Assembly (NCBI GenBank): GCA_963791805.1
Contig: CAWBTU010000004.1
Location: forward strand, 372,001-436,000
Source of the DNA: JACMJL01 sp963791805
GTDB taxonomy: Bacteria > Bacillota > Clostridia > Clostridiales > Clostridiaceae
Direction: 5' to 3'
DNA length: 64,000 bases
The stretch's first letter is position 1. Every line of letters begins with the position of its first letter. This document shows, one piece after another, positions 1 to 8,927 of this stretch. The position numbers and the translations under genes were made by a program. Below the pieces are notes generated by a model. The model ran no database searches. It was given only the letters and a program-made list of their open reading frames with translations, and was not told the DNA's origin.

Positions 1-1
1 G

Positions 2-310
2 CTAAATAGTTTTCGATTTCTATTTTTATTTTTATGGAGTATAGCCATATTTAATGTTTTGACTAATGAGCAGTATCTGTTCACATATATTGTAAGTGAT
101 GTACTAAAAATAAAAGATAAAAAGAAACTGTATTGGTTTACCATTCCTATTTCAATCTATTTGTGCTTGCAGGTGGGAAATGAAATTCAAAGAAGGAATA
201 TCATCGACTACATTATTCCTAAAGTTACCTTATTTAATATCGGGTATGTGTCTATTATTGCTTTATTAATATTTATAAAAGATAAAATGGGCAAAATAGA
301 GAGTAGCTAG
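2..310 (+). CDS. C-terminal end of a polytopic membrane protein, possibly a GerAB-type germination permease (5' partial)
   Basis: The reading frame is open from the left edge of the window, so the start lies outside. About 103 residues are visible, with three hydrophobic stretches (near LFLFLWSIAIF, LYWFTIPISIYL and VSIIALLIFI) and a charged tail. The layout, a final membrane helix followed by a short basic end, resembles the C-terminus of endospore germination permeases (GerAB family). Too little is present for a firm family call, and any amino-acid permease-like protein is possible. It is the only convincing plus-strand gene in the window and converges on yjjW. Confidence 0.5.
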   Translation, partial: LNSFRFLFLFLWSIAIFNVLTNEQYLFTYIVSDVLKIKDKKKLYWFTIPISIYLCLQVGNEIQRRNIIDYIIPKVTLFNIGYVSIIALLIFIKDKMGKIESS

Positions 311-336
311 TTTTTTCAAATTACATAGCTACTCTC
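299..336. terminator. Stem-loop between converging genes
   Basis: An 11-base arm, GAGAGTAGCTA, and its complement, TAGCTACTCTC, flank a T-rich loop. It begins over the stop codon of the plus-strand gene and lies before the yjjW stop, so it could end transcription from both sides. The T-tracts beyond the stem are short. Confidence 0.5.
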
Positions 337-367
337 AAAATATCCCTTTATACATTTATAATATGCC

Positions 368-1201
368 TTATACAGAAATTACATTATTGCATCCATTTTT
401 AGTTGCTAAAGCTACAAGTTTTTGTATCATATCTTCTGTAGGCGTATAGCTATTGATTATATCAGTACGTACTCCTATTGGTCTGTATTTAATAATTTTA
501 TACCTTATATCTGGGTTCAATTCTGCTATAAGCTTGCTAATGGCATCAACATTATATATATTTTCAAGTATTTCAGGAACAATTACCGTTCTAATTTCAT
601 ATATCTTATTTCTCTCAGCCAGTTTTCTTACATTTCTAAGCACTATATCATTATCCCTACCTGTAAGCATAACATGTTCCTTAGGCTTGAAGGCTTTTAT
701 ATCTACCATTGCCATATCCATAACTTTTAGTAAAGCTTCATTTTCATACAATGGTACTGAGCCATTTGTATCTACAAAGGTAGTCAAACCCATTTCTTTT
801 ATTTCTTTAAATAGTCCTATAAGAAATTCAGATTGTAATGTACATTCTCCTCCAGAAACAGTTATTCCTGAAATAAAAGATTTTGTTTTTTTTACCTCTG
901 AGACAACCTCTTCCACACTCATTTCTATAGCCTTAGGATAACTATTATTCTGACAACTCTTTATACAAACATCACAATTTTTACATAAAGTTTTATTCCA
1001 AATCACTTTTCCATCTATTAAAGCTAGTGCATTATAAGGGCACTTCTCTACACAAATCCCACAATGAATACAACGATTTATAGTTTCTGGATTATGGCAG
1101 TATAAGCAATTAAAATTACACCCTTGAAGAAAAATTGCAGTTCTATTTCCTGGTCCATCTACTGAACTAAAAGGTATTATTTTATTTACTATAGCCTTCA
1201 A
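368..1201 (-). CDS. yjjW: YjjW-type glycyl-radical enzyme activase (radical SAM)
   Basis: Radical S-adenosylmethionine enzyme expected to place the glycyl radical on the neighbouring YjjI. The N-terminal SSVDGPGNRTAIFLQGC is typical of glycyl-radical activases and leads into the CxxxCxxC cluster motif (CNFNCLYC). Two ferredoxin-like cysteine clusters follow (CIHCGICVEKCP and CKNCDVCIKSC), as in YjjW and related activases. The SAM-binding GGE motif is present (VSGGECTLQ). Length (277 aa) fits the family. Its start overlaps the yjjI stop by four bases, so the two are translationally coupled. The natural substrate of the YjjI/YjjW pair is not established. Confidence 0.9.
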   Translation of the reverse strand: MKAIVNKIIPFSSVDGPGNRTAIFLQGCNFNCLYCHNPETINRCIHCGICVEKCPYNALALIDGKVIWNKTLCKNCDVCIKSCQNNSYPKAIEMSVEEVVSEVKKTKSFISGITVSGGECTLQSEFLIGLFKEIKEMGLTTFVDTNGSVPLYENEALLKVMDMAMVDIKAFKPKEHVMLTGRDNDIVLRNVRKLAERNKIYEIRTVIVPEILENIYNVDAISKLIAELNPDIRYKIIKYRPIGVRTDIINSYTPTEDMIQKLVALATKNGCNNVISV

Positions 1202-2688
1202 AGTTTTCTTACTTTTCTTTCTAATATTTTTTGGTTTTTAACTGAACCTAGTCCAAGTGCAACAGTATCTTGTAATGCAACTTGTCCAGCATCTAGTTTT
1301 TCCATGTCAGATTTTTTAACCAAGTATCCAGTTATTCTTATTACATCGCAATCAGTTGAATATAAGGAAAAATACCTCATGCCTTCCTTGAAGGAACCTT
1401 TGATAATATCTAAAATGAACTCAGGATTATTTTTTGCGGTAGCATCAAAATTAAATACATCGCCAATACCTGATGGGAAAAACTTATGAAATCTTGCGCT
1501 TTGAATAATATGATTTTGAATCTCTGGTTCTTCACCTATAGGAATTCTACAGCCTGGACTAATACCTTGATCTGAATCTATTCCTACCTGAGCGTGAAGT
1601 AAATATTTTCCACCAGATACTTCACAATATTTATTATTATGCTTATTAACAACCTCTTCCATTTTACACATAATACTATATCCTAAATCATTTGCTGAGT
1701 CACTATATCCAAATCTATCTTCCTGTTTTTCAGAATTAACAAAATGGTTAACACACTCTGCTAGTCCAAACATACCAAACATTCCTGTAAATCTATCCTG
1801 CTCTATCAAGCCTTCTTTTACTAAAAAATTGCTTTGAAAAAATCCACTTTCCTCTACCAAGAAACGAATTCTTTCATCCATGTAACCTGCCATTCTATTG
1901 ATTGCATCTGGCAAAATATTTTCCAGGAAATCTTCTGAGTTTTTTGCTTTTTTTGCTAAGAAGGCTAAGTTCAACCTTGATAAAGTATAACTTCCACCAC
2001 CAATGTATAAGCCATTGTAGCAACTAACTATAGCATATTTATCACCAAGCTCTTCCGCAAACATCTCATGATTTGCAAAGCTAGGTTTTGCAGTTATAAG
2101 CACTGTATTAACACAATCTATTGCAAATTTTTCTGAAGTATCTTTACTATATTTTAAGGTAATATTAGGAATTGCAGCTTCTAGTTCTCTTTCAGCTTTT
2201 AATATTAAGTTTCCTGCTTTTGTTTCAATAGGTCCAATATTAGCGTGGCAGAAAGAGTCAGTAACAGTTCTATCAATATTAGTTAAAAACAATTTAATTG
2301 CATGAAAGGCTTCCTTTTCATCCTTTACAAAAGGTTCTAATAAAGTATCAATACTTCCGATATATACTGGAAAAGAAGAAATTGAAGGCACATGCCTGTA
2401 TAAAATCAATAAGTTATTTGTGGCCTCCCAAATATCTGTTGGTGGCTTTAACCCAAGAAATTCACTTCCCTGTTTCATAAATTTCTCATAATCTGGCACA
2501 ATATATCTAGGTCTATAAGGAGCATGCCCTTCAAATAAGTCGCATATTATTCCTTCTTCCCTATACTCTTGTGCTTCCTTTGAAATATTTAGAACATCTA
2601 AAGTATCCTCTGCAGCTCTTGCAAGTGTTAATACTTTTTGTTCATAGGTTAAAGTCCTGTCTTTTACAATATTTAGTATCTTGTTCAT
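1198..2688 (-). CDS. yjjI: YjjI family glycyl-radical enzyme
   Basis: The protein matches E. coli YjjI (DUF3029) along its length: EGIICDLFEGHAPYRPRYIVPDY near the N-terminus, HANIGP, VSCYNGL, NFLVKEGLI and MFGMFGLAE in the middle. The C-terminal radical loop reads IRITGYLVKKSD, whose glycine is the expected radical site. The start is set at MNKILNIVKDR because GGAG lies about 8 bases upstream; a longer frame of 23 more codons has no such site. It forms an operon with yjjW. The enzyme is oxygen-sensitive by class and its reaction is unknown. Confidence 0.9.
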   Translation of the reverse strand: MNKILNIVKDRTLTYEQKVLTLARAAEDTLDVLNISKEAQEYREEGIICDLFEGHAPYRPRYIVPDYEKFMKQGSEFLGLKPPTDIWEATNNLLILYRHVPSISSFPVYIGSIDTLLEPFVKDEKEAFHAIKLFLTNIDRTVTDSFCHANIGPIETKAGNLILKAERELEAAIPNITLKYSKDTSEKFAIDCVNTVLITAKPSFANHEMFAEELGDKYAIVSCYNGLYIGGGSYTLSRLNLAFLAKKAKNSEDFLENILPDAINRMAGYMDERIRFLVEESGFFQSNFLVKEGLIEQDRFTGMFGMFGLAECVNHFVNSEKQEDRFGYSDSANDLGYSIMCKMEEVVNKHNNKYCEVSGGKYLLHAQVGIDSDQGISPGCRIPIGEEPEIQNHIIQSARFHKFFPSGIGDVFNFDATAKNNPEFILDIIKGSFKEGMRYFSLYSTDCDVIRITGYLVKKSDMEKLDAGQVALQDTVALGLGSVKNQKILERKVRKL

Positions 2689-2771
2689 TTTTTCCACTCC
2701 ATTTAAATTTATTTTAACCACATTTTTAAATGGGTTGTTTAACACATAAAAACTCATGTGCTGTTACTCTT

Positions 2772-2800
2772 ATTTTATACCTTTTTGCATTTTTCTACAA
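2772..2800 (-). promoter_or_regulatory. Probable promoter of yjjI-yjjW
   Basis: On the minus strand TTGTAG and TAAAAT are separated by 17 bases, close to the vegetative sigma-A consensus, about 85 bases upstream of the yjjI start. The leader between them has no other gene. Confidence 0.5.
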
Positions 2801-2811
2801 ATTTTTCTTAT

Positions 2812-2842
2812 AAAAAAAGACTATCACCCTTAGGTAATAATC
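2812..2842 (-). terminator. Terminator of the coiled-coil gene
   Basis: A 10-base stem (with two G-U pairs that form only on the minus strand) overlaps the stop codon of the coiled-coil gene and is followed by a run of seven T on that strand. Confidence 0.7.
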
Positions 2843-3189
2843 TAAACTGGTCTACGTTCTAAAACTTTTATTTTAACTTCATGCTTACCTGTCATTTCTT
2901 CCAACACGTCAATACTTTCTTTAATTTCTTTTGTGTCTTTAGATACACTCTTTACTGCAGTTTCAATTAAATCTATCTTTTCACCCACTAATGTGTCCGT
3001 ATTTTTAAAGGCTCTATCACTTTGTTCTTTATGCGCTTCTTGACCCTCAAGTAACATTTTAATATCCTTTTGAATGGTTTCTTGAACAATCTCAACTTTT
3101 CCAAGTTTTTTATTAACTTCTTTCAAGTCCATTTTGATTTCTGTTTGTCCTTCCATGAGTTTTTCTAAGATTTTTTTTATTTCATCCAA
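2842..3189 (-). CDS. Small coiled-coil protein of unknown function
   Basis: A 115-residue, highly charged protein with heptad-like spacing through most of its length (KILEKLMEGQTEIKMDLKEV, VGEKIDLIETAVKSV) and no membrane segment. Similar short coiled-coil proteins are common in clostridia and have no assigned role. Translation seems to start at TTG: GGGTGGTGA lies about 8 bases upstream, and the nearby in-register ATG is out of frame. It has its own terminator and stands alone between yjjI and the DUF255 gene. Confidence 0.75.
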   Translation of the reverse strand: MDEIKKILEKLMEGQTEIKMDLKEVNKKLGKVEIVQETIQKDIKMLLEGQEAHKEQSDRAFKNTDTLVGEKIDLIETAVKSVSKDTKEIKESIDVLEEMTGKHEVKIKVLERRPV

Positions 3190-3279
3190 ATTAGGTCACC
3201 ACCCTTTAATCTCTGAATTTATTATACCACGTTAAAATAATCTCTGCAAAAGTGGTTATAAATTAAATTATGTTGCTAT

Positions 3280-5331
3280 TTAAATCTTGATTGGAAAAGT
3301 TGTAGGTTCACTGCAGGTGCCATTTTCACAAACATAAGCTGTGACATTACCTTCTAACATAACTTTATTTTTCAAACTAGGTATTATAGCGTTTACTTCT
3401 TCACTTCCATCATTAAATACCATAATTGTAAAAGGTTGGTATCCTTTACTAGCTACCTTTAGCATTTCTTGTGTATCTACTCTATCTTTTGTTCCAGAAA
3501 TAACAATGAATTTTCCTGCTATTTCACTATACAAGTAAGCTGACATAAAACTAGCATATGTGTAAGGTGCTTCTTTTACAGTTCCACCAAAGCAACTAAA
3601 AATTTCATTAGCCTTATTTTCTAGTTCTAAGTTTTCTGTTATTCTTGAAAGCCTTAACATATTCATAGCTGCAATGCTATTACCTGAAGGTATAGCTCCG
3701 TCATAAATTTCTTTGTTTTTTAATATTAGTTGCTCAGAATCTTTACCATAGATAAATAATCCTTTTTTTTCTTCATCCCAAAAGAGATTTAACATATCTG
3801 TGTTAAGGATTAGTGCCTTTTCTAAATAAAATGGATTGAAAGTTGTCTCATACATTTCGATTAAAGCCCATATAAAAAATGCATAATCATCAATATATCC
3901 AAGGAATGCAGAGTCTCCATCCCTATATCTAGCTAGTAATCTACCTTCATCATTTTGAAGCTTTTCAAATATAAACTCCACAGCCTTCTTTGCAGCCTCT
4001 AAATATTTGTTTTCTCCTAATTCTCTTGCGCCTATAGCCAAAGCAGCAATCATTAATCCATTCCAGGAAGTAAGAATTTTATCATCCTTGTGTGGATGTA
4101 TTCTTTTTTCTCTAAACTTAAATAACTTTTGCTTTATTTCTTCTAACTTATTTGCCAATTGAGGATCTTCAAGCTCCGTTAAATCTATACCAATAAGGTT
4201 AGGTATATTCTTGCCTTCAAAATTTCCTTTTAGAGAAATATCATAATATTTACAAAATAATTTAGCTTCTTCCTCCTGTAATGCTTCACGAATTTCTTCA
4301 GTACTCCATAGATAAAATTTACCTTCTTCACCTTCAGAATCAGCGTCTTCAGCAGAATAAAAGCCACCTTCTGTTGAAGCCATATCCCTTAATATATATG
4401 TAAATATTTTTTCCACCACTTCTTTATATCTGTTTTCACCAGTTTCCTGATAAAATTGTAAGTATACAATAGCCAATAATGCATTGTCATAAAGCATTTT
4501 TTCAAAGTGAGGTACTAGCCATTTTTTATCTACAGAATACCTTGAGAAGCCACCACCAATATGATCAAAAATTCCACCCTTATACATACTATCTAAAGTC
4601 CTTTTCACCATCTCTAAAGCATTTTTATCTCCTTTAGATTTATAATACATTAATAGAAAAGACATATTGTGGGGTGATGGAAATTTAGGTGAACTACCAA
4701 AACCACCAAATCTAGTATCGAAATTCCCTTTAAAAAAGCTATAGGTATTCTCAATAATAGCTGAAGAAAGTTCACCCTCTTCCTTATCAGACTGAGTTTT
4801 TAATCTATTAACAATATCACTACTTGCTAAAACTATATCTTTTTTATTTGTTTTCCACATAAAATCTATTTTTGTTAGTAAATCTATTAACCCAGGTTGA
4901 CCATACTTAGCTTTTTTAGGTAAATATGTACCCGCAAAAAATGGTTGTTTTTCTGGGGTCATTATTATTGTTAATGGCCATCCACCATTTCCATTAATAG
5001 CTTGACAAACAGACATGTAGATACTATCTATATCTGGTCTTTCTTCGCGATCTACTTTTATGGAAATAAAATTATCATTTAAGATTTGGGCCACTTCATT
5101 ATCTTCGAAGCATTCTTTTTCCATAACATGACACCAATGGCAACAAGCTTACTATAACCAACGTCAGGAATACCCAATAGATAGCAGTATAACCTTATCT
5201 TCTGCTTTTGCTTTATCAAATGCTTCTTCACACCATGGATACCAGTCTACGGGATTATAAGCATGTTGTAGTAGATAAGGAGATTTCTCATTGATTAATC
5301 TATTGGGTATTCTACTTTTTGAGTTAGTCAT
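3280..5331 (-). pseudogene. YyaL/DUF255 thioredoxin-fold protein, interrupted
   Basis: The intact gene would encode about 683 aa, the usual length of the DUF255 (YyaL, spermatogenesis-associated protein 20-like) family: an N-terminal thioredoxin fold and a C-terminal (alpha/alpha)6 barrel. The start MTNSKSRIPNRLINEKSPYL is preceded by GGAAGGTGATAAA. After LLSIGYS, where the family continues with TCHWCHVME, the sequence has about 21 extra bases carrying in-frame TGA, TAG and TAA, then resumes in the same frame at CHWCHVMEKECF. A 614-residue frame remains open from the next methionine, but it lacks the CHWC redox motif. The rest looks undamaged (FAGTYLPKK, GGIFDHIGGGFSRYSVD, FEKMLYDNA), so inactivation may be recent. 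Confidence 0.85.
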
Positions 5332-5378
5332 TTTATCACCTTCCTTCTATAAATATAATATTAGTATATCCATAAAAT

Positions 5379-5414
5379 AAAAAGGATACTACTTTATATT
5401 CAGTAGTACCTTTT
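5379..5414 (-). terminator. Terminator of the large serine recombinase
   Basis: AAAAGGATACTACT pairs with AGTAGTACCTTTT with one bulged base. The hairpin lies just past the recombinase stop, and the 5' DUF255 sequence begins soon after. The element boundary is probably within or beside it. Confidence 0.6.
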
Positions 5415-5417
5415 AAA

Positions 5418-6968
5418 CTATTTGTATGTTATCTCAATTTTAGTTTCTTCACCCACTCTTGTATATGTTATATAGTCAATGAGTGTCTTATATAACTCAT
5501 TCTGTTCTTCCCATGTAAGTTCTGGATTTTTTATTAGTTGCCTAAACTCTAACAGCAATTCTACTCTTTCCTTTTTTTCTCTTTGCATCAAATGTTTTTG
5601 TTCTACCTTTAGCATCCTACTATCTTCGATTATTTTTTCTTTCTCTAATTTCAAACCAGTTCTAAATGTTTTTAGTTCATCCAATGTATATACTTCAGCT
5701 CTATAAGCCTTATCTACTTGTTCAAAAGCATTATCATTAGCAGTTAATAGTTTTTTGTTTACTTTAAATTGTTCATCAATAACACTAAGTCTTCTAGTAT
5801 CAACTGTATCTATTTCTTGTTGCACATCTTTGATATGGTTTTCTATTGATTCATGTATCTTATCAATTAAAAGCAGTAACGAACTGCTTTTATTACCACA
5901 TTTGTTTCCAAATGGATCTTTAAACCAACAATTCTTAATTGACAGCAGCCCCTTTCTATCAGACCGTTCAGTAAATCCTAAAAAATGCCCACATAAACCA
6001 CACTTAATTAGTCCAGTAAGAGGATATATTTTTTTTGCTGTAGTCTTCTTTGGTGCTTTTGTCTTACGACTTAAAAATATCTCTATTGCATCATGTTCTG
6101 CTTGAGTTTTTAATGACTTATGCAATCCCCTAAAAATTAACCATTCATCTTCCTTTATTCTTTTAAATTTTAATGCTGTTGAAGCCTTTTTTTTATGTGC
6201 GTTACCTTTTGTTTTTCCTATTACTATACATCCACAGCCAGAATCATTATATTCTAGGTGAGTTTTATCAAGTAGTGTATCTCTTACTGTTTTACTGGTC
6301 CAATATCCATTAACCTTTCTTCCAGCTGTAAACCATCCTTTTTGATTCAATTCATTCGATATTTGATTAGTAGATTTCTTATCAATTACTACTGAATCTA
6401 TTATATATCTGTAAGTTCGTTTCATTACTTCATCTTCATAAAGCATTTTTGTTTCTCTATTATATACATAAGGAATTGGTGGATTACCATTACTAAAATG
6501 TCCTTTTTTAGCATTTTGGAATTTCCCCTGTCTTAGACGCTTCTTAATCATCTTATACTCAAATTTAGCAACAAATGAATGTATATCATATGCTATGTCA
6601 TCTTGTGCATTAGATAAGTCCATTATTTTATCCTTAACTACCAGCAAAGTATCTGAGTCAATAAGAATTTTTTTTACTATATCTGACTCACTACTACCTG
6701 CTCTACTTAATCTATCAATATCTACAACTAAGACTGCATCTAAATATTCTTCTTCTATAATCTTAAGCATTTTTTGTGCTTCAGGTCTCATTTCCAAGCT
6801 TTCGCCTGAAACTATTTCCTCATACACATCATATTTCCATCCTTCTCTTGTACACACATCAACTAATGCATTTCTATGATTATCAAGGTCTTTTTCACTT
6901 TCACCACGACTTTTCCTTATATAAATTGCAACATACTTAATTATATAGTTACCATCTTTATCTTTCAT
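5418..6968 (-). CDS. Large serine recombinase (probable integrase of the element)
   Basis: Site-specific recombinase of the large serine class, which joins unlike attachment sites (attP and attB) without host factors. The catalytic domain (residues about 11-150) has the nucleophile in YIRKSRGE and the VVDIDRLSR motif. A recombinase domain follows (GKFQNAKKGHFSNGNPPIPY). The zinc-ribbon region is CGLCGHF with later cysteines NCWF and KCGN, and a long coiled coil occupies about residues 385-480. Length 516 aa is normal. The start overlaps the stop of the 72-residue gene upstream as TAATG, implying coupled translation. It is the first gene of the element beside the chromosome, the usual place for an integrase. 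Confidence 0.93.
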   Translation of the reverse strand: MKDKDGNYIIKYVAIYIRKSRGESEKDLDNHRNALVDVCTREGWKYDVYEEIVSGESLEMRPEAQKMLKIIEEEYLDAVLVVDIDRLSRAGSSESDIVKKILIDSDTLLVVKDKIMDLSNAQDDIAYDIHSFVAKFEYKMIKKRLRQGKFQNAKKGHFSNGNPPIPYVYNRETKMLYEDEVMKRTYRYIIDSVVIDKKSTNQISNELNQKGWFTAGRKVNGYWTSKTVRDTLLDKTHLEYNDSGCGCIVIGKTKGNAHKKKASTALKFKRIKEDEWLIFRGLHKSLKTQAEHDAIEIFLSRKTKAPKKTTAKKIYPLTGLIKCGLCGHFLGFTERSDRKGLLSIKNCWFKDPFGNKCGNKSSSLLLLIDKIHESIENHIKDVQQEIDTVDTRRLSVIDEQFKVNKKLLTANDNAFEQVDKAYRAEVYTLDELKTFRTGLKLEKEKIIEDSRMLKVEQKHLMQREKKERVELLLEFRQLIKNPELTWEEQNELYKTLIDYITYTRVGEETKIEITYK

Positions 6969-7186
6969 TATGTCACCCCACCCTCTAAACGTGCCTTGAT
7001 CTGCATCAACTTTAAACTAAAGTTTTTTAATGCTTGTGATGATGGCATGTTAACTTCAATAAGTTCAATTTTGTTTTGATATGTTAACGCTCTGTTATAC
7101 TCTTTGTCAATAGTTGTTCCATCTTCATTTGATATTATAAATTTGCTGGTATACTTTTGATCATAGTTCTCTACTTTTTCACTCAT
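6968..7186 (-). CDS. Small protein upstream of the integrase, unknown
   Basis: A 72-residue soluble protein with no recognised domain (contains SKFIISNEDGTTIDKEYN and SSQALKNFSLKLMQIKARL). It is coupled to the recombinase gene by the TAATG overlap, with GGGTGGGG supplying the downstream ribosome site. Small genes in this position often encode regulators or directionality factors for large serine recombinases, but nothing in the sequence proves that. The start is preceded by GGAGCAAGG. Confidence 0.65.
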   Translation of the reverse strand: MSEKVENYDQKYTSKFIISNEDGTTIDKEYNRALTYQNKIELIEVNMPSSQALKNFSLKLMQIKARLEGGVT

Positions 7187-7198
7187 GGCCTTGCTCCA

Positions 7199-7230
7199 GT
7201 AGCTGGCGTCCCAGCATTTATTGTAGCTAC
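7199..7230. promoter_or_regulatory. GC-rich dyad upstream of the integrase operon
   Basis: GTAGCT and AGCTAC form an inverted pair around an inner GCTGG/CCAGC pair, in a stretch of about 50 bases that is clearly richer in G+C than its surroundings. It lies directly upstream of the 72-residue gene. It may be an operator or an attachment-site arm; the evidence is symmetry and position only. Confidence 0.3.
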
Positions 7231-7272
7231 AAGTACATACTATTCCTTTTGTTTAAATGTCTTTTTTTACAT

Positions 7273-7304
7273 AAAAAAACACGTCCAACCAGCTCTGGAC
7301 ATGT
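7273..7304 (-). terminator. Terminator-like hairpin upstream of the integrase operon
   Basis: ACACGTCCA pairs with TGGACATGT (one G-U pair on the minus strand), followed on that strand by a run of T. It would stop transcription from the Hin-type recombinase before the integrase operon. Confidence 0.6.
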
Positions 7305-7482
7305 TCATTAAATATTACTCAATGCTATTTAATTATTTTAATTTATGTTGGGAAATTTAAATTATAAATTATTTATTATAATCTCTGAACGTCAAAACTT
7401 ACCTAAGTCATATTACTCGAAGAATAGCCCTAATCAGCAACTTCACTAGCCATATCAGAGTAAAAATAACCACCGAATAAAT

Positions 7483-7528
7483 AAAAAATACAATCAGTAA
7501 CAAATGAATGCTATTGATTGTATTTTTT
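7483..7528. terminator. Bidirectional terminator
   Basis: A perfect 14-base stem (AAAAAATACAATCA with TGATTGTATTTTTT) lies just downstream of the small recombinase gene. The stem itself provides T-tracts on both strands. A second short hairpin (AGGAAGGTA/TACCTTCCT) overlaps the recombinase stop codon at 7544-7567. Confidence 0.75.
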
Positions 7529-7553
7529 ATAAGCTGTATATAAAGGAAGGTAT

Positions 7554-8192
7554 TTATTTACCTTCCTCATAAATGTTTATATATTTATATAATGTACTTC
7601 TACCGATACCTTGCATCTTTGCAAATCCCATTGCAGTAATTTTTCCATAAGCTCCACTCTTAAACTTCTCATATTCTCTATTAAACTCTTTTGTTAACTC
7701 TAAATTAGGCCTGCCTAACTTAGTTCCTTTTGCTCTTGCAACGTCTAATCCTTGGTTAATCCTTGAAACTGTCTTTTCCCTTTCTTGCTGTGCCATGTGT
7801 GCTTTCAATGTTATTACAATATCCACTACCATTTCATAAATGCTATCCTCACCATTTAATTTATTAAATTCATTCATATATGGAATATCTAATGCTATAA
7901 CTTTAATTCCCTTTACTTTAAGGTCTTTCAACTCTGATATCACATCATCAGCATTTCTTCCAAGTCTATCCAAATCAGTTATTATTAAAATATCATCTGC
8001 TCTTAACATATTATTCTTTAATTTGCTGAATACCTCCCTATTTTCTGCTTTTATAGTTCCGCTTACTCTTTCCTCTAAGATGCTATCGAATTTAAAATCA
8101 TTCTGTTTTGCATAACCTTCTAATGTTATTCTTTGCCTATCTGTTGTCTGTTTTTCCTTTTTCGTGCTTATTCGCATGTATCCATATACCAT
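7554..8192 (-). CDS. Hin/Tn3-resolvase type small serine recombinase
   Basis: Small serine recombinase of the resolvase/invertase family. The catalytic serine lies in YGYMRISTKKE, followed by TDRQ, LIITDLDRLGRN, and the arm KAHMAQQEREKTVSRINQGL. A C-terminal helix-turn-helix is visible (GRPNLELT then AKMQGIGRSTLYKYINIYE). The start is set at MVYGYMRIST, where GAGAGGG lies 9 bases upstream. Such enzymes invert or resolve DNA between related sites. No matched pair of target sites was found nearby, so its substrate is unknown. It could serve plasmid multimer resolution if the element replicates. Confidence 0.9.
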   Translation of the reverse strand: MVYGYMRISTKKEKQTTDRQRITLEGYAKQNDFKFDSILEERVSGTIKAENREVFSKLKNNMLRADDILIITDLDRLGRNADDVISELKDLKVKGIKVIALDIPYMNEFNKLNGEDSIYEMVVDIVITLKAHMAQQEREKTVSRINQGLDVARAKGTKLGRPNLELTKEFNREYEKFKSGAYGKITAMGFAKMQGIGRSTLYKYINIYEEGK

Positions 8193-8404
8193 ATAAACCA
8201 TCCCTCTCATTTGAAATTGGATTGATTATATCTGTCTACAAAATTATATACAACTTTCGTATGCACTTTTTGTATTAAATTGGACCAATTGGGCTACCTT
8301 TTTCATTGGTTTTCTCCTCTGGTCTTATGTTTATCAAATCAACTGATTTATGAGCACTTACAACTAGCCATAAAAAAGCCAAAAATCTATACCCCTCAAT
8401 TCAA

Positions 8405-8437
8405 AAAGAAACAATCACCTCTTTAAGAAGTGATTGT
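8405..8437 (-). terminator. Terminator of the zinc-ribbon gene
   Basis: ACAATCAC pairs with GTGATTGT around an 11-base loop, followed on the minus strand by a T-rich run. Confidence 0.7.
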
Positions 8438-8467
8438 CCTACATAATATTAATTTAAAATTTCAAAA

Positions 8468-8647
8468 TTAAATGTTATCAAATCCTATTTTACTAAATCC
8501 ACACTTAGTCATTCCGCAATTATTACAGTCTATTTCCCAATATGTAAGGTCTTCAACTATATTTTCTAGATTTATATAAGTAAATTCCTGTTCAACACCA
8601 CAACTGGGACAGTAAGTTTTAACTTTCTTCTCTTTCAATTTTTCCAT
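8468..8647 (-). CDS. Small zinc-ribbon protein
   Basis: A 59-residue protein with two CxxC knuckles (YCPSCGVE and DCNNCGMTKC) spaced as in a zinc ribbon, plus acidic and aromatic residues between them. The start MEKLKEKKVKTYC is chosen because GGGAG lies 8-9 bases upstream; ten more codons are open but lack a site. Function unknown. Such proteins are frequent in phages and plasmids. It is a single-gene unit with its own terminator. Confidence 0.6.
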   Translation of the reverse strand: MEKLKEKKVKTYCPSCGVEQEFTYINLENIVEDLTYWEIDCNNCGMTKCGFSKIGFDNI

Positions 8648-8858
8648 TAAATCATCTCCCTTTGAAATTATTGACATGCACTTATAAAACTAAACTCAAA
8701 TTAGTCAGCATCTATAAATTATTTCTGCTACCTTTATGAATTCTAAAATTCCAATCTTTGGCGTATCACTAAATTTACACCTTTTTAATCACTAGTACTA
8801 AAACTGTTTCAAAATTCTAGCCATAAATTTAAATCTAAATAATTAATAAGTTCCACCA

Positions 8859-8890
8859 AAAATAAAAGCAACCACATCAAAGTGATTGCT
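8859..8890 (-). terminator. Terminator of the 224-residue gene
   Basis: AGCAACCAC pairs with GTGATTGCT (a G-U pair on the minus strand only), with T-rich sequence after it on that strand. Confidence 0.65.
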
Positions 8891-8927
8891 CTATTTCTAT
8901 ACCACTAGTTATGAAATTGAATTAGCT

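Noticed and set aside
453..941. Plus-strand frame of 162 codons
   Set aside because: Antisense to yjjW, which has clear radical SAM motifs; no ribosome site of its own.
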